Below the pieces are notes generated by a model that saw nothing but the letters and a program-made list of their open reading frames with translations, had not been told where the DNA came from and made no database searches. The translations under genes were made by a program, and so were the position numbers. 59,274 bases of DNA from Mycolicibacterium agri (GTDB taxonomy: Bacteria; Actinomycetota; Actinomycetes; Mycobacteriales; Mycobacteriaceae). The stretch lies in the NCBI RefSeq assembly GCF_002553505.1, contig NZ_PDCP01000039.1, forward strand, positions 1 to 59,274, given 5' to 3'. This document shows positions 42,023 to 50,562 of the stretch, one piece after another. How positions within the stretch are numbered: position 1 is the first letter of the stretch; the number at the start of each line of letters is the position of its first letter.

Positions 42023-42616
42023 CTATAGGCTCGAGACCCGATTGAGCAGCATGTCGACGCAGTGGTCGATGAACTCCTCGCGGGTGGCCGTGAGGCGGCC
42101 GTCCAAATAGGCGATGAACAGCGCGGTCAGGGCGCCGAGCAGGCCCGTGGCCGCCATCGCCTGTGCGGCGGGGTCGGCGATCTCGGTGATCCGGGTGACC
42201 TTGCGCTGCAGCAGTTCGATGAATATCGGCATCCAGCTGGCGCCCGAGCGGGTCAGCACCGGCTCGACCGTGGGCGTGAGTAGAAGCACGCGCCCGCGGG
42301 TCGGGTCGTCGACCATCAGGGCGACGAAGCGCTCCACGGCCTCGCGTGCGGTGGTGGCCGTCGACAGCGTCGACATGGCCGTGGCGCACACGTCGTCGTA
42401 GACCGCCCGGACGAATTCGTCGCGATCGGAGAAGCTTTCGTAGAAGTAGCGTTCGGTGAGGCCGGCCGCCCGGCAGACGGCGCGCACGGTCAGCGCGGGC
42501 CCGCCCTCGCCGCCGAGTAACTGCACACCCGCGGCGATCAGTTCGTCGCGGCGCAGCGCCTGGCGGTCCTGCAGGGGAACGCCCGACCAGCGCCCCCGTC
42601 GTTGACCGGAAGCCAC
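42023..42616 (-). CDS. TetR-family transcriptional regulator
   Basis: The 197-residue regulator has an N-terminal TetR HTH (RRDELIAAGVQLLGGEGGPALTVRAVCRAAGLTERYFYESFSDRDEFVRAVYD) and a helical ligand domain. GTG 42616 was chosen because AGGAG lies four bases upstream; a longer TTG frame (42640) would run into the operator. An 18-bp near-perfect palindrome (42635-42652) lies just upstream and is shared with the divergent oxygenase gene, so the regulator probably represses both. Confidence 0.9.
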   Translation of the reverse strand: MASGQRRGRWSGVPLQDRQALRRDELIAAGVQLLGGEGGPALTVRAVCRAAGLTERYFYESFSDRDEFVRAVYDDVCATAMSTLSTATTAREAVERFVALMVDDPTRGRVLLLTPTVEPVLTRSGASWMPIFIELLQRKVTRITEIADPAAQAMAATGLLGALTALFIAYLDGRLTATREEFIDHCVDMLLNRVSSL

Positions 42617-42634
42617 ATCACTCCTAGACTCAGT

Positions 42635-42652
42635 TGACAACGTACGTAGTCA
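42635..42652. promoter_or_regulatory. TetR operator palindrome
   Basis: TGACAACGTACGTAGTCA is self-complementary except for one pair (TGACnACG/CGTnGTCA). It lies between the divergent TetR (start 42616) and oxygenase (start 42684) genes. Confidence 0.7.
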
Positions 42653-42683
42653 GAATGCCATCTGAGCCGATCGGAAACACCCA

Positions 42684-43697
42684 GTGACTCAAGATACGTC
42701 CGAGGCATGCCCCGTGACCAGCACGAGCGCGTCCATGGCGGCGGGCTGCCCGGTGTCTGGCGGCGGATACGACGCCCCACCGGAACCGCTCGGGCCGGAC
42801 TCGCTGACGTGGCGGCTCTTCGGCGACTGGCGCGGCGTGCTGCAGGGGGTGTGGGCCGGTTCGATGCAGAACATGCACCCGCAGTTGGGCGCCGCGGTCA
42901 AGGACCACTCGATCTTCTTCATGGAGCGCATGCCACGGCTGTTCCGGTCGTTGTATCCGATCAGCGGCGTGGTCTTCGACGGCGACCGAGCGCTCGCGAC
43001 CGGCGCCGAGGTTCGCGACTACCACATCGGCATCAAGGGCGTCGACGAGCAGGGCCGCCGCTACAGCGCACTGAACCCGGACGTCTTCTACTGGGCGCAC
43101 TCCACCTTCTTCATGGGCACGATCCTGACCGCCGAGCATTTCGGCGACGGGCTCACCGAAGACGAGAAGCGCCAGCTGTTCGATGAGCACATCACCTGGT
43201 ACCGGATGTACGGGATGAGCATGCGGCCCGTGCCGAAGACGTGGGAGGAATTCCAGGAGTACTGGGATCACATGTGCTGCAACGTGTTAGAGAACAACTG
43301 GGCGGCGCGCGCGGTGCTCGACCTGTCCACCATGCCCAAGCATCCGTCGCTTCAGTGGATTCCCGACTGGCTATGGCGCATCCAGCTCAAGCTCGCGCAG
43401 CGGTTTTTCGTCTTCGTCACCGTCGGCCTCTACGATCCGCCGGTGCGCGAACTGATGGGCTATACGTGGTCGGCGCGCCAGGAGCGGCTGCACCACCTGT
43501 TCGGTCGGCTCGTCAACCTGACGTTCAAACTGCTGCCCAAGCGCAGGCGCATGCATCCGCGCGCCCGCAGCGGGTGGGACCGCGCGACGGGCCGCATTCC
43601 CGCGGACGCCCCGCTGGTGCACACCCCGGCGCGTAACCTGCCGCCGGTCGAGTACCGCGGCGACGGACACCACTACTGCCCGGCGGAGGCGGTGTAG
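42684..43697 (+). CDS. MpaB/latex-clearing-like oxygenase family protein (DUF2236)
   Basis: The 337-residue protein has the DUF2236 pattern: DSLTWRLFGDWRGVLQGVWAGSMQNMHPQLGAAVKDHSIFFMERMPRLFRSL, then an internal AHSTFFMGTILTAEHFGDGLTEDEK and HITWYRMYGMSMRPVPKTWEEFQEYWDHM. Histidines in these segments fit the haem-binding sites of rubber oxygenase and MpaB relatives. The reaction and substrate are unknown, probably a lipid or terpenoid. GTG start. It is probably controlled by the divergent TetR protein. Confidence 0.87.
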   Translation: MTQDTSEACPVTSTSASMAAGCPVSGGGYDAPPEPLGPDSLTWRLFGDWRGVLQGVWAGSMQNMHPQLGAAVKDHSIFFMERMPRLFRSLYPISGVVFDGDRALATGAEVRDYHIGIKGVDEQGRRYSALNPDVFYWAHSTFFMGTILTAEHFGDGLTEDEKRQLFDEHITWYRMYGMSMRPVPKTWEEFQEYWDHMCCNVLENNWAARAVLDLSTMPKHPSLQWIPDWLWRIQLKLAQRFFVFVTVGLYDPPVRELMGYTWSARQERLHHLFGRLVNLTFKLLPKRRRMHPRARSGWDRATGRIPADAPLVHTPARNLPPVEYRGDGHHYCPAEAV

Positions 43698-44053
43698 CCC
43701 GTCCACATTGCGCCGTCGAAATACCTTAGCCGGCAACGGTTCCGCGGATCCGGATACCAGCCCTGCTGCACGGGCGGATAACGCCCGTAGATGCCGCGCG
43801 GATCGCCGCGCAGGCTCAACAGATGCTCGTATTCGGCGCGGGCACGCAGCCCCGCATCGCGCAGGGCGATCGCGCGCCGGCGTCGGCGGATGGCCAGTGC
43901 CAGCCAGGCGATGCCGATGACCGCGACGAGGACGTGCGCCCCGTTCAGTAGCAACCAGGCGGTGGCGGCGACGGCGCAGGCGGCCACCACGGGGTGACGC
44001 TGCCAGAACGGCCGCCGAGCTTGCTGGTAGAGCACCTTGCCGATGCTACCCAC
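43673..44053 (-). CDS. Membrane protein with C-terminal DUF2510 domain
   Basis: This 126-residue protein has one or two hydrophobic helices (VVAACAVAATAWLLLNGAHVLVAVIGIAWLALAI) and a basic segment. The C-terminal DUF2510 motif is QGWYPDPRNRCRLRYFDGAMWTGYT, a short module of unknown function common in actinobacterial membrane proteins. GTG 44053 is the likely start. Its 3' end overlaps the convergent oxygenase gene by 25 bases. Confidence 0.78.
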   Translation of the reverse strand: MGSIGKVLYQQARRPFWQRHPVVAACAVAATAWLLLNGAHVLVAVIGIAWLALAIRRRRRAIALRDAGLRARAEYEHLLSLRGDPRGIYGRYPPVQQGWYPDPRNRCRLRYFDGAMWTGYTASAGQ

Positions 44054-44160
44054 TGGTGGACGCAGCTTTGGCAGATCCGGCCCGGTGCGCTCACGGCTGC
44101 ACTACATTCCGGAAACCTTCGCTGTTTAACGCTCTTCAACGCTCTCAAAAGGAGCGCACC

Positions 44161-45213
44161 ATGGCCGCTGGGGATCGCGTCCTGGTGACCGGCGCCTACG
44201 GCTTGGTCGGCAGGCCCGTGGTGGCTCGGCTCGTCGCCGACGGCTTCCAGGTAGTCGCGACCGCACACCGAGCCATCAAACCGGCGTTGCCCGCCGAGGC
44301 CGACGTGCGCCCAGTCGATCTCACCGATCCGGATCAGATCGCCGCGTTGATCGCCGACGTGTCGCCGTCGGCGATCGTCCATCTGGCGGCGTGCATCCCG
44401 CCGATGTGTTACGCCAACCGGACGCTGGCCAGAGCCGTGAACGTCGAAGCCACCGCGGCCCTGGTTCGTGAAGCGTCGGCGATGCCGTCGCCGCCGCGGT
44501 TCGTGCACGCCTCGAGCATGGCCGTTTACGGCAGGCGCAACCCGCACCGCTTCACCGACTTGTTGACCCCAGATACCCCTCCAACGGCGTCGGATCTGTA
44601 TGGCTGCCACAAGCTCGAGGTCGAAAACGCCGTTCGCAATTCGCCTTTGGAATGGTCGATTCTGCGGCTCGGTGGGGTCATCACACTTCAGCCGTTGGTC
44701 GACTACGGCGACTTCGACTCGTTGTACTTCGGCGCGTCACTGCCCGAGGACAACCGCTGCCACACTGTGGACGCGCGCGACGTCGCCGCCGCGTTTTCGG
44801 CGGCGATCACCACGCACTGCGTGCGTGAGATCTTCATGATCGCCGGCGACGACTCGCACAAGCGGTTGCAGGGGGAGATTGCGGCCGCCACCAACGAGGC
44901 CATGGGGCTGTCCGCGCTGACCGTACCCGGCCGCCCGGGTGATCCCGACGACGACAAGGCCTGGTACCCGCTGGCTTGGCTGGATACCGCGCGCTCTGAG
45001 CAGGTGTTGGCGTTTCAGCGGTACTCCTGGGAGGAGTCCTTCGACGAGATCCGAGCCGGCGCCGACCGGAAGCTGCGTCGGCTGCAGATGATCGCGCCGC
45101 TGTTGGCCCCGGTGATGCGGCGGCGCGGCCCGTATCACCGGCAACCCGGCCGCTATGCCGACCCCTGGGGCAGGATTCGACACAGATGGGGTAATCCCGA
45201 GCCAGACGAGTAG
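44161..45213 (+). CDS. NAD-dependent epimerase/dehydratase family protein
   Basis: The 350-residue extended SDR has the N-terminal motif VLVTGAYGLVGRPVVARL. The catalytic region has the serine in FVHASSMAVYG and Tyr-x-x-x-Lys in YGCHKLEVE. The cofactor acidic site follows strand 3 (VRPVDLTD). It probably acts on a nucleotide sugar or related substrate, not identifiable. An AAGGAG site precedes ATG 44161. Upstream frames up to 44056 are not homologous. Confidence 0.88.
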   Translation: MAAGDRVLVTGAYGLVGRPVVARLVADGFQVVATAHRAIKPALPAEADVRPVDLTDPDQIAALIADVSPSAIVHLAACIPPMCYANRTLARAVNVEATAALVREASAMPSPPRFVHASSMAVYGRRNPHRFTDLLTPDTPPTASDLYGCHKLEVENAVRNSPLEWSILRLGGVITLQPLVDYGDFDSLYFGASLPEDNRCHTVDARDVAAAFSAAITTHCVREIFMIAGDDSHKRLQGEIAAATNEAMGLSALTVPGRPGDPDDDKAWYPLAWLDTARSEQVLAFQRYSWEESFDEIRAGADRKLRRLQMIAPLLAPVMRRRGPYHRQPGRYADPWGRIRHRWGNPEPDE

Positions 45214-45265
45214 CTGTCGCCGCCTCAGCGGGATGATGGGGGTCTGGTGGGGTAAGGAGACACGT

Positions 45266-46792
45266 GTGATCACGCTGGACCGGCTGGTGAACGTTCTGGG
45301 CAGTTACGGCGTCCGGCTGCGCCACTGTCCCGTGCCGCGGTCGACCGAACTGAGCAGCGTGGTGATCTACGAGGTCGCCGGGGAGCGCACCGTCGTCGGC
45401 GACGTCCTGCTGGCCATGGGCGCGCGGTCCGTGCACGAAGCGGTGCAGTGGGCGGTGTCGGCGCACGCCGTCGTTGTGCTGTTGCGGGACAACAGCGACG
45501 ACACCACGTTCGCGGGAATGGCAGAGGGCGTGGCGGTGATGGTGGTCGACTCGGAGGTGCTCTGGAGCGAGGTCGCCGCCGTCGTCTACGGGTTGGTGCT
45601 CGAAGGGCGAGAAACCGAATCAGGCCGCGGGCCAACGGATTTGTTTGCATTGGCCGATAGTCTTGCTGAAATGGCCGGTGGCGCAGTCACTATCGAGGAC
45701 AGCCTGTCGCGGGTACTGGCATATTCCACGAACCAGGACAACGCCGATCCGGCGCGAATGGCCACGATCATGAACCGGCAGGCGCCGGAGCACCTGCGCG
45801 AATTCTTCGCATCCCGAGGCGTTTTCGCGCACTTGGCCGCCTCCGACGAGCCGCTCTTTGTCGCTCCCGACGACGTCGTCGGAATGACCGGGCGGATGGT
45901 GGTCGCCGTACGATCGGGACGAGAACTCATGGGGTCGGTGTGGGTGGCCTGCTCGAAACCGTTGGAGGGCGAGGAGCGCAGCGCGCTCTCCGACGGTGCC
46001 CGCACGGTGGCCCTGCACCTGCTGCGGTCGCGGGCCAGCGCCGATTTGGAGCGCCAAGTCGAATCCGAACTGGTGATCGGGCTGCTGGAGGGCAGGGCCG
46101 ACGCCGTCGCCTCGGCGAGCAGGCTGGGGCTTCCGCAGGGCGCACCGATGCGGGTGATCGCGGTCCGCGCTGCGGGTGGCGCCGACCGGGACGCCGCGCT
46201 GCTGTTGGCCTTCGAGCGCGCCACCACGGGGTTCGGCTGGTCGCGGCCGGGTCGCAGTGCGCTGGCAGGCAACACGCTCTACACCCTGCTTCCCGCCGAG
46301 AAGGCCGTCACGGCGCGCCGCTGGGTGACGTCGCTGCAGGCCGCGTTGCCGGAGTCGATGACCCTGGCGGCGGGGATCAGCAAAGCCGCGTCGGTCGACG
46401 ACCTGGTCGCCGCGCGGCACGAAGCCGACGAATGTCTGGCGTTGCACGAGACCCGCTCGTCGGCGCCGCCACCGGTCTACGACGAGTCGTGGGACGAGAT
46501 TCTGCTGCAGCGGTTGCGCACGGCGGCGACATCGGGCCGCTCGCCGGACCGGGGGCCGGTGGCGGAGTTGCGCCGCCACGACCGCGCGCACGCCACCGAG
46601 TACGTGGCGACGCTGCGGGCCTGGCTGGAAGCGATGGGCGATCTCGCCGACGCCGCCGAACAACTGGGCGTGCACGAGAACACCGTGCGGTACCGGATGC
46701 GCAAGATGAGCGAGGTCACCGACCTGCATCTCGACGATCCCCGCAAGCGGCTGGCCATGATGATCGAGCTGGCCGCCACCGACGCGGGCTGA
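45266..46792 (+). CDS. PucR-family transcriptional regulator
   Basis: This 508-residue regulator has an N-terminal PucR-like segment and a GAF/GGDEF-like middle (VTIEDSLSRVLAYSTNQD...GRELMGSVWVACSKPLEGEE). The C-terminal HTH_30 is DLADAAEQLGVHENTVRYRMRKMSEVTDLHLDDPRKRLAM. PucR proteins often control purine, amino-acid or amine catabolism. The GTG at 45266 follows AAGGAG. It lies directly upstream of, and in the same direction as, the D-amino-acid-dehydrogenase-like gene, which is a likely target. Confidence 0.88.
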   Translation: MITLDRLVNVLGSYGVRLRHCPVPRSTELSSVVIYEVAGERTVVGDVLLAMGARSVHEAVQWAVSAHAVVVLLRDNSDDTTFAGMAEGVAVMVVDSEVLWSEVAAVVYGLVLEGRETESGRGPTDLFALADSLAEMAGGAVTIEDSLSRVLAYSTNQDNADPARMATIMNRQAPEHLREFFASRGVFAHLAASDEPLFVAPDDVVGMTGRMVVAVRSGRELMGSVWVACSKPLEGEERSALSDGARTVALHLLRSRASADLERQVESELVIGLLEGRADAVASASRLGLPQGAPMRVIAVRAAGGADRDAALLLAFERATTGFGWSRPGRSALAGNTLYTLLPAEKAVTARRWVTSLQAALPESMTLAAGISKAASVDDLVAARHEADECLALHETRSSAPPPVYDESWDEILLQRLRTAATSGRSPDRGPVAELRRHDRAHATEYVATLRAWLEAMGDLADAAEQLGVHENTVRYRMRKMSEVTDLHLDDPRKRLAMMIELAATDAG

Positions 46793-46853
46793 CGCATCGC
46801 AGCGCATCGAACTCTATTTCTCGTTGTCGCGGCACCACAACGGCCGTAGGGCA

Positions 46854-46874
46854 GGTTGTCGAATTCGGGCAACC
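46854..46874. promoter_or_regulatory. Inverted repeat upstream of the FAD oxidase
   Basis: GGTTG (46854-46858) and CAACC (46870-46874) flank a small palindrome CGAATTCG (46860-46867). It is a candidate PucR operator in the 148-base gap after the PucR gene. Confidence 0.3.
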
Positions 46875-46891
46875 GCGTTCGCTGACCCGGC

Positions 46892-46904
46892 CTCCAGCAT
46901 GGAG
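46892..46904. promoter_or_regulatory. CTCCA-gca-TGGAG palindrome before the FAD oxidase
   Basis: The 13-bp palindrome lies 37 bases before ATG 46941. Twelve of its bases (TCCAGCATGGAG) recur at 48885-48896, 39 bases before the small gene at 48935. The matched position suggests a shared regulator. Confidence 0.4.
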
Positions 46905-46940
46905 ATGTCAAACGTATCCAGTCTTTGTTGGAGGTAGCTG

Positions 46941-48200
46941 ATGGGTGGCGAGCGCATGGATGGCGGACCGCGGTCGGCGATCGTCATCGGCGCAGGCATC
47001 GTCGGACTGTCGACGGCGTGGTTCCTGCAGGAGCGCGGCGTCGACGTCACCGTCGTCGACCGTGACGGTGTCGCGGCCGGCGCCTCCTGGGGCAACGCCG
47101 GATGGGTGGCGCCTGCGCTGACGATCCCGCTGAACTCGCCCGCCGCGCTGCGTTACGGGTTGCGCTCGCTGCTGGACTCCTCCGCGCCGCTGCACATTCC
47201 GCTGACCGCCGATGCCGGGCTGGCGTCGTTCCTGATTCAGTTCGCCGCCAACTGCAGGCCGTCGCGGTGGCGGCGGGCCGTGCGCGCCAACGTCCCGCTC
47301 AACGAGGAGTGCATCGAGGCCTTCGACGTGCTCGTCGCGAACGGGGTGGACGCGCCGGTGACCGACGGCCCGATCACCGCTCTGTTCCGCACCACCAACG
47401 ATGCCGAGCATCTGCTGGCCGAGTTGCGTGAACTCGGCAACGCCGGCCAGCACGTCGACGTCACCGGCCTGTCGGGTGAGGCGCTGCGCGAACAGGTGCC
47501 GTTGGCATCGTCGGCGATCAAGGCCGGCGTCAGCGTCAACGGCCAGCGCTACATCGACCCGGGCCGTTTCGTGCACGCGCTGGGCGACGCGGTTGTCGAA
47601 CGCGGCGCCACCATCGGTAAGCAGGAGGTCCGGCAAGTCGACAACTCCGATAGCGGGGTGACGGTCTATCCGTTCCACGGCGACCCGTTGACCGCCGATG
47701 CCGTCGTGATCGCGACGGGCGCCTGGTTGCCGCGGCTCGCGCCGAAGCTGCGCGTCCCGATCAAGGCGGGGCGTGGCTATTCCTTCACCGTTCCGGTGGA
47801 TCGGCCGATACCGGGACCGATCTATCTTCCCGACGTGCGGGTGGCGTGTACGCCGTACAACGGCGGGCTGCGCGTTGCGGGCACCATGGAGTTCCGCGAT
47901 CCGCATTACCCCGTCGTGTCGGAGCGCATCGGCGCGATCATCACCTCGACCGCGCCGCTGCTGGACGGTGTCCGTTGGGACGAGCGCACCGACGTCTGGG
48001 TCGGCCCGCGCCCGGTCACACCGGACGGCAGGCCGTTGATCGGCGAATTGTCGCGCAACATGTATGTCGCTGGGGGACACGGCATGTGGGGGTTGACGCA
48101 CGGACCTGTGACGGGTCGGCTCCTGGCCGAGCAGATCACCACCGGCAAGCAGCCCGACCTGTTGCGGGAGTTCAACCCGCTGCGTCGAACCGGACGCTGA
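46941..48200 (+). CDS. FAD-dependent D-amino acid dehydrogenase-like oxidoreductase
   Basis: The 419-residue flavoprotein of the DAO/DadA family has the N-terminal FAD motif IVIGAGIVGLSTAWFLQERG and ASWGNAGWVAP, the VDRDG ribose site, and a C-terminal GRPLIGELSRNMYVAGGHGMWGLTHGP closing the flavin site. It probably oxidises D-amino acids or related imino/amino acids such as hydroxyproline. A TTGGAGG site precedes ATG 46941. The upstream PucR gene and palindromes suggest substrate-induced control. Confidence 0.9.
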   Translation: MGGERMDGGPRSAIVIGAGIVGLSTAWFLQERGVDVTVVDRDGVAAGASWGNAGWVAPALTIPLNSPAALRYGLRSLLDSSAPLHIPLTADAGLASFLIQFAANCRPSRWRRAVRANVPLNEECIEAFDVLVANGVDAPVTDGPITALFRTTNDAEHLLAELRELGNAGQHVDVTGLSGEALREQVPLASSAIKAGVSVNGQRYIDPGRFVHALGDAVVERGATIGKQEVRQVDNSDSGVTVYPFHGDPLTADAVVIATGAWLPRLAPKLRVPIKAGRGYSFTVPVDRPIPGPIYLPDVRVACTPYNGGLRVAGTMEFRDPHYPVVSERIGAIITSTAPLLDGVRWDERTDVWVGPRPVTPDGRPLIGELSRNMYVAGGHGMWGLTHGPVTGRLLAEQITTGKQPDLLREFNPLRRTGR

Positions 48201-48240
48201 CAGGACCCCGCTGCAGACCTCGCCCGACACGGGCCTACGG

Positions 48241-48282
48241 GTCGTCAGGGGCGGCGCATCAAGTGAGCCCGCCCCTGACGAC
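48241..48282. terminator. Strong hairpin terminator
   Basis: GTCGTCAGGGGCGG (48241-48254) pairs perfectly with CCGCCCCTGACGAC (48269-48282) around a 14-base loop, 40 bases after the FAD oxidase stop. No long T-run follows. Because the stem is symmetrical it could act on both strands. Confidence 0.7.
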
Positions 48283-48324
48283 GATTCCCTGCTATCTGGA
48301 AGACGTTCGGAAGGAACTTTGAAC

Positions 48325-48810
48325 ATGACTAGTGCACAACGCATCTGGATCTCACCGCAGGCACATGAGCGGCTCCAGCAAGAGCTGGCGACGCTGCGTG
48401 AGCTGACCGCTGCGGGCCGTTCCGAGGACGACACCGACGAGAACGCGGTGGCCGTCGAACACGCGCGGCAGAAGCGGATCCAACAGATCCACGATCTGCT
48501 GCTGAACGCTGTCGTGGGTGAGGATCCACCCGACGACGGTGTCGCCGAGCCGGGCATGGTGGTGACGGTCCGCTACGACGACTCCGACGAGACGGAGACA
48601 TTCCTGTTGGGCATGCGCGGCGCCGAATATGGTGACATCGAGGTGTATTCGGTCAATTCACCGCTGGGTGCCGCAATAGTGGGGGCGCGTGTCGGCGAGC
48701 AGCGCACCTACACGTCACCCACGGGCGCGAACGTTACCGTCACCCTGCTCAAGGCCGTGCCCTACGGCGTCCACACCGCCACCTTCGAGTTGTCCGGCGC
48801 CGGCGAATAG
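48325..48810 (+). CDS. GreA/GreB-family transcription factor
   Basis: This 161-residue protein has an N-terminal coiled-coil hairpin (SPQAHERLQQELATLRELTAAGRSEDDTDENAVAVEHARQKRIQQIHDLLLNAVV) with acidic residues at the tip, and a C-terminal Gre/FKBP-like domain (ETFLLGMRGAEYGDIEVYSVNSPLGAAIVGARVGEQRTYT). The length matches GreA. It is probably a secondary-channel factor for RNA polymerase, perhaps specialised and not the housekeeping GreA. ATG 48325 has a GGAAGGAA site. Confidence 0.88.
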   Translation: MTSAQRIWISPQAHERLQQELATLRELTAAGRSEDDTDENAVAVEHARQKRIQQIHDLLLNAVVGEDPPDDGVAEPGMVVTVRYDDSDETETFLLGMRGAEYGDIEVYSVNSPLGAAIVGARVGEQRTYTSPTGANVTVTLLKAVPYGVHTATFELSGAGE

Positions 48811-48822
48811 GGGTTTTTGTAG

Positions 48823-48859
48823 CGCAGCGACAATGCGCCCGAGTGCTGTTGTCGCTGCG
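48823..48859. terminator. Hairpin downstream of the Gre-family gene
   Basis: CGCAGCGACAA (48823-48833) and TTGTCGCTGCG (48849-48859) form a perfect 11-bp stem with a 15-base loop, 13 bases after the stop codon. Confidence 0.6.
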
Positions 48860-48934
48860 GTGGAAGCCTCACGCCCAAATGTGTTCCAGCATGGAGGTAA
48901 TCGGCCATTTGGTCGGTGAGAGGAGGTTTAGCGC

Positions 48935-49135
48935 ATGCTGGTCACACCTGAAAACGTCCTGGCCGCAGGCGGCCTCGATGATCCGCGTACCGCTTGGCCG
49001 CATGGAAACCAAACCCGCCCTGATGACGACTACCTGACTCGAATCGCGCTGCAGAGGTGGGAGTCGGAGGGCGGCGCGGTGTTTGACGACGATCTGGGGG
49101 ACTTCAGGAGCGTGAGACATGAGGAGTTCGCTTAG
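48935..49135 (+). CDS. Small hypothetical protein
   Basis: This 66-residue hydrophilic protein begins MLVTPENVLAAGGLDDPRTAW and ends with an acidic segment (AVFDDDLGDFRSVRHEEFA). It has a strong GAGGAGG ribosome site. It overlaps the start of the following SPW-type membrane gene by 17 bases, so the two are probably translated together. No family is recognised. Confidence 0.65.
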   Translation: MLVTPENVLAAGGLDDPRTAWPHGNQTRPDDDYLTRIALQRWESEGGAVFDDDLGDFRSVRHEEFA

Positions 49136-49898
49136 CAACTGGGTGAGCTATCTGGCGGTGGCCGTGGGCATCGGCACGGTCGCCGCCTCACTGACGGTGA
49201 CAACTACTCCGGCCGGACGCGGGCTCACGCTCGCCGCCGGCGCCTTCATCACGTTCTTCGCCTTGCTGTCGTTGCCGGTGCCTGACCGGACACCCCTGCA
49301 CTGGGGGCTGGTGGTCGTGGGGCTCGCGGCGACCATCCTGCCGTGGCTCAGCACCGGCTTCACTGCTGATCTCGGGGCGGCGTGGACGGCGGGCGTGGCC
49401 GGCGCCCTGGCACTGGCGCTGGGCTGCATCGGCTGGCTCAACGGAAGGCCGCCGACGCTGTACGGCTTCAACAGGTACGCCAGCCGCGACGACAAGCCCC
49501 CTGCGGTCGAACGCTGGATCAGCAGGGCGGCGTTGGTCGTTGGCCTGCTGACCGTCGTGATCGGCACGACCGTGACGAACTCGTCGCCGGCTGGGGCGGC
49601 TGTCGCCGCCGGCCTGGGCCTGTTCATCACCGTCATCGCGCTGTGGTCGATGGAGGCGGCCGACCCGACCCTCGACTATCTGTTGATGGCCACCTTCGGT
49701 TTCGCGCTGTTCCTCGCGCCTTGGGTGGTCGGATACGCCGGTCAGCCGGACGCCGTGACGGCATGGGTCGGCGGTTTCATCACGACGGTGCTCGGCGTGA
49801 CGGGCTTCCTGCGGGGCGCCAGACGCGACCGGTCCAGCACCGTGCGTGAGCATGCTCGCATGGTCTACTTGCAGCGCTACCGTCACCGTATGGCGTGA
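49119..49898 (+). CDS. SPW-repeat-type multi-pass membrane protein
   Basis: The 259-residue membrane protein has two similar blocks of helices. Each has a stretch like HWGLVVVGLAATILPWLSTGF and LDYLLMATFGFALFLAPWVVGY, matching the SPW repeat pattern of a W/P-rich turn. About 8 transmembrane segments are expected, with a basic C-terminal tail (RYRHRMA). No biochemical role is known. The start overlaps the upstream small gene. Confidence 0.78.
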   Translation: MRSSLSNWVSYLAVAVGIGTVAASLTVTTTPAGRGLTLAAGAFITFFALLSLPVPDRTPLHWGLVVVGLAATILPWLSTGFTADLGAAWTAGVAGALALALGCIGWLNGRPPTLYGFNRYASRDDKPPAVERWISRAALVVGLLTVVIGTTVTNSSPAGAAVAAGLGLFITVIALWSMEAADPTLDYLLMATFGFALFLAPWVVGYAGQPDAVTAWVGGFITTVLGVTGFLRGARRDRSSTVREHARMVYLQRYRHRMA

Positions 49899-49913
49899 CC
49901 CTGCGGTAGCCGC

Positions 49914-50546
49914 TCAGTCGTCGTGCTGGCCGGGCGGCTGCGGCGCGTGAAGGTCGAAGCGGACGCCGACCATGCGGATCGCGAAGCAGACCGCCGCCGC
50001 GGCCAGAGCGGCCAGCGTGCCCTGATAGCCGGCTTCGTAGGCCACTGCCGCGCACAGCGCGCCGATCAGCGCCGGGATGGCATACAGCTCGCTTGTCAGG
50101 ACGGTGGGCACGCGCTGGATCATCACGTCGCGGATCGTTCCGCCGCCGACGGCGGTGACGGTGCCGACGATGACGGCCTGAAGCACACCGAAACCCATCT
50201 CCAGCGCCTTGTATGCGCCCAGCACGGCGAACACGCTCAGCCCGACGGCGTCGAGGACGGTGATCGCCATGGCGATCCGGTCCAGCCGGCGGGTGAGCAC
50301 GAACGCGATCAGCCCGCCGGTGGCGGCAAGCGCGAGATAGCGCCAGTCGATGAAGGTGGCCGGCGGCAGCGCGTCGAGCAGCACGTCGCGGATCGCGCCG
50401 CCGCCCAATCCGGTGAACATGCCGAGCGTGATGACACCGAAGATGTCGAGCCGTTCGGCTCGCACCGCTGTCAGCGCGCCGTTGAGGGCGAATGCGAACG
50501 TGCCGACGAGATCGAGCACAAGCAACAGCGGCGCGTTGATTCCCAT
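49914..50546 (-). CDS. TRIC/UPF0126-type membrane protein
   Basis: The 210-residue seven-helix membrane protein is made of two glycine-rich repeats with the family motifs GMFTGLGGGAIRDVLLDALPP and GTVTAVGGGTIRDVMIQRVPTVL. Prokaryotic members form trimeric cation (K+) channels; others have been linked to glycine transport. ATG 50546 was selected because the hydrophobic domain starts there; the longer frame overlaps the next gene. It lies 16 bases downstream of the epimerase-like gene in the same direction. Confidence 0.88.
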   Translation of the reverse strand: MGINAPLLLVLDLVGTFAFALNGALTAVRAERLDIFGVITLGMFTGLGGGAIRDVLLDALPPATFIDWRYLALAATGGLIAFVLTRRLDRIAMAITVLDAVGLSVFAVLGAYKALEMGFGVLQAVIVGTVTAVGGGTIRDVMIQRVPTVLTSELYAIPALIGALCAAVAYEAGYQGTLAALAAAAVCFAIRMVGVRFDLHAPQPPGQHDD

Positions 50547-50562
50547 GAGGTGAGGTATATCG

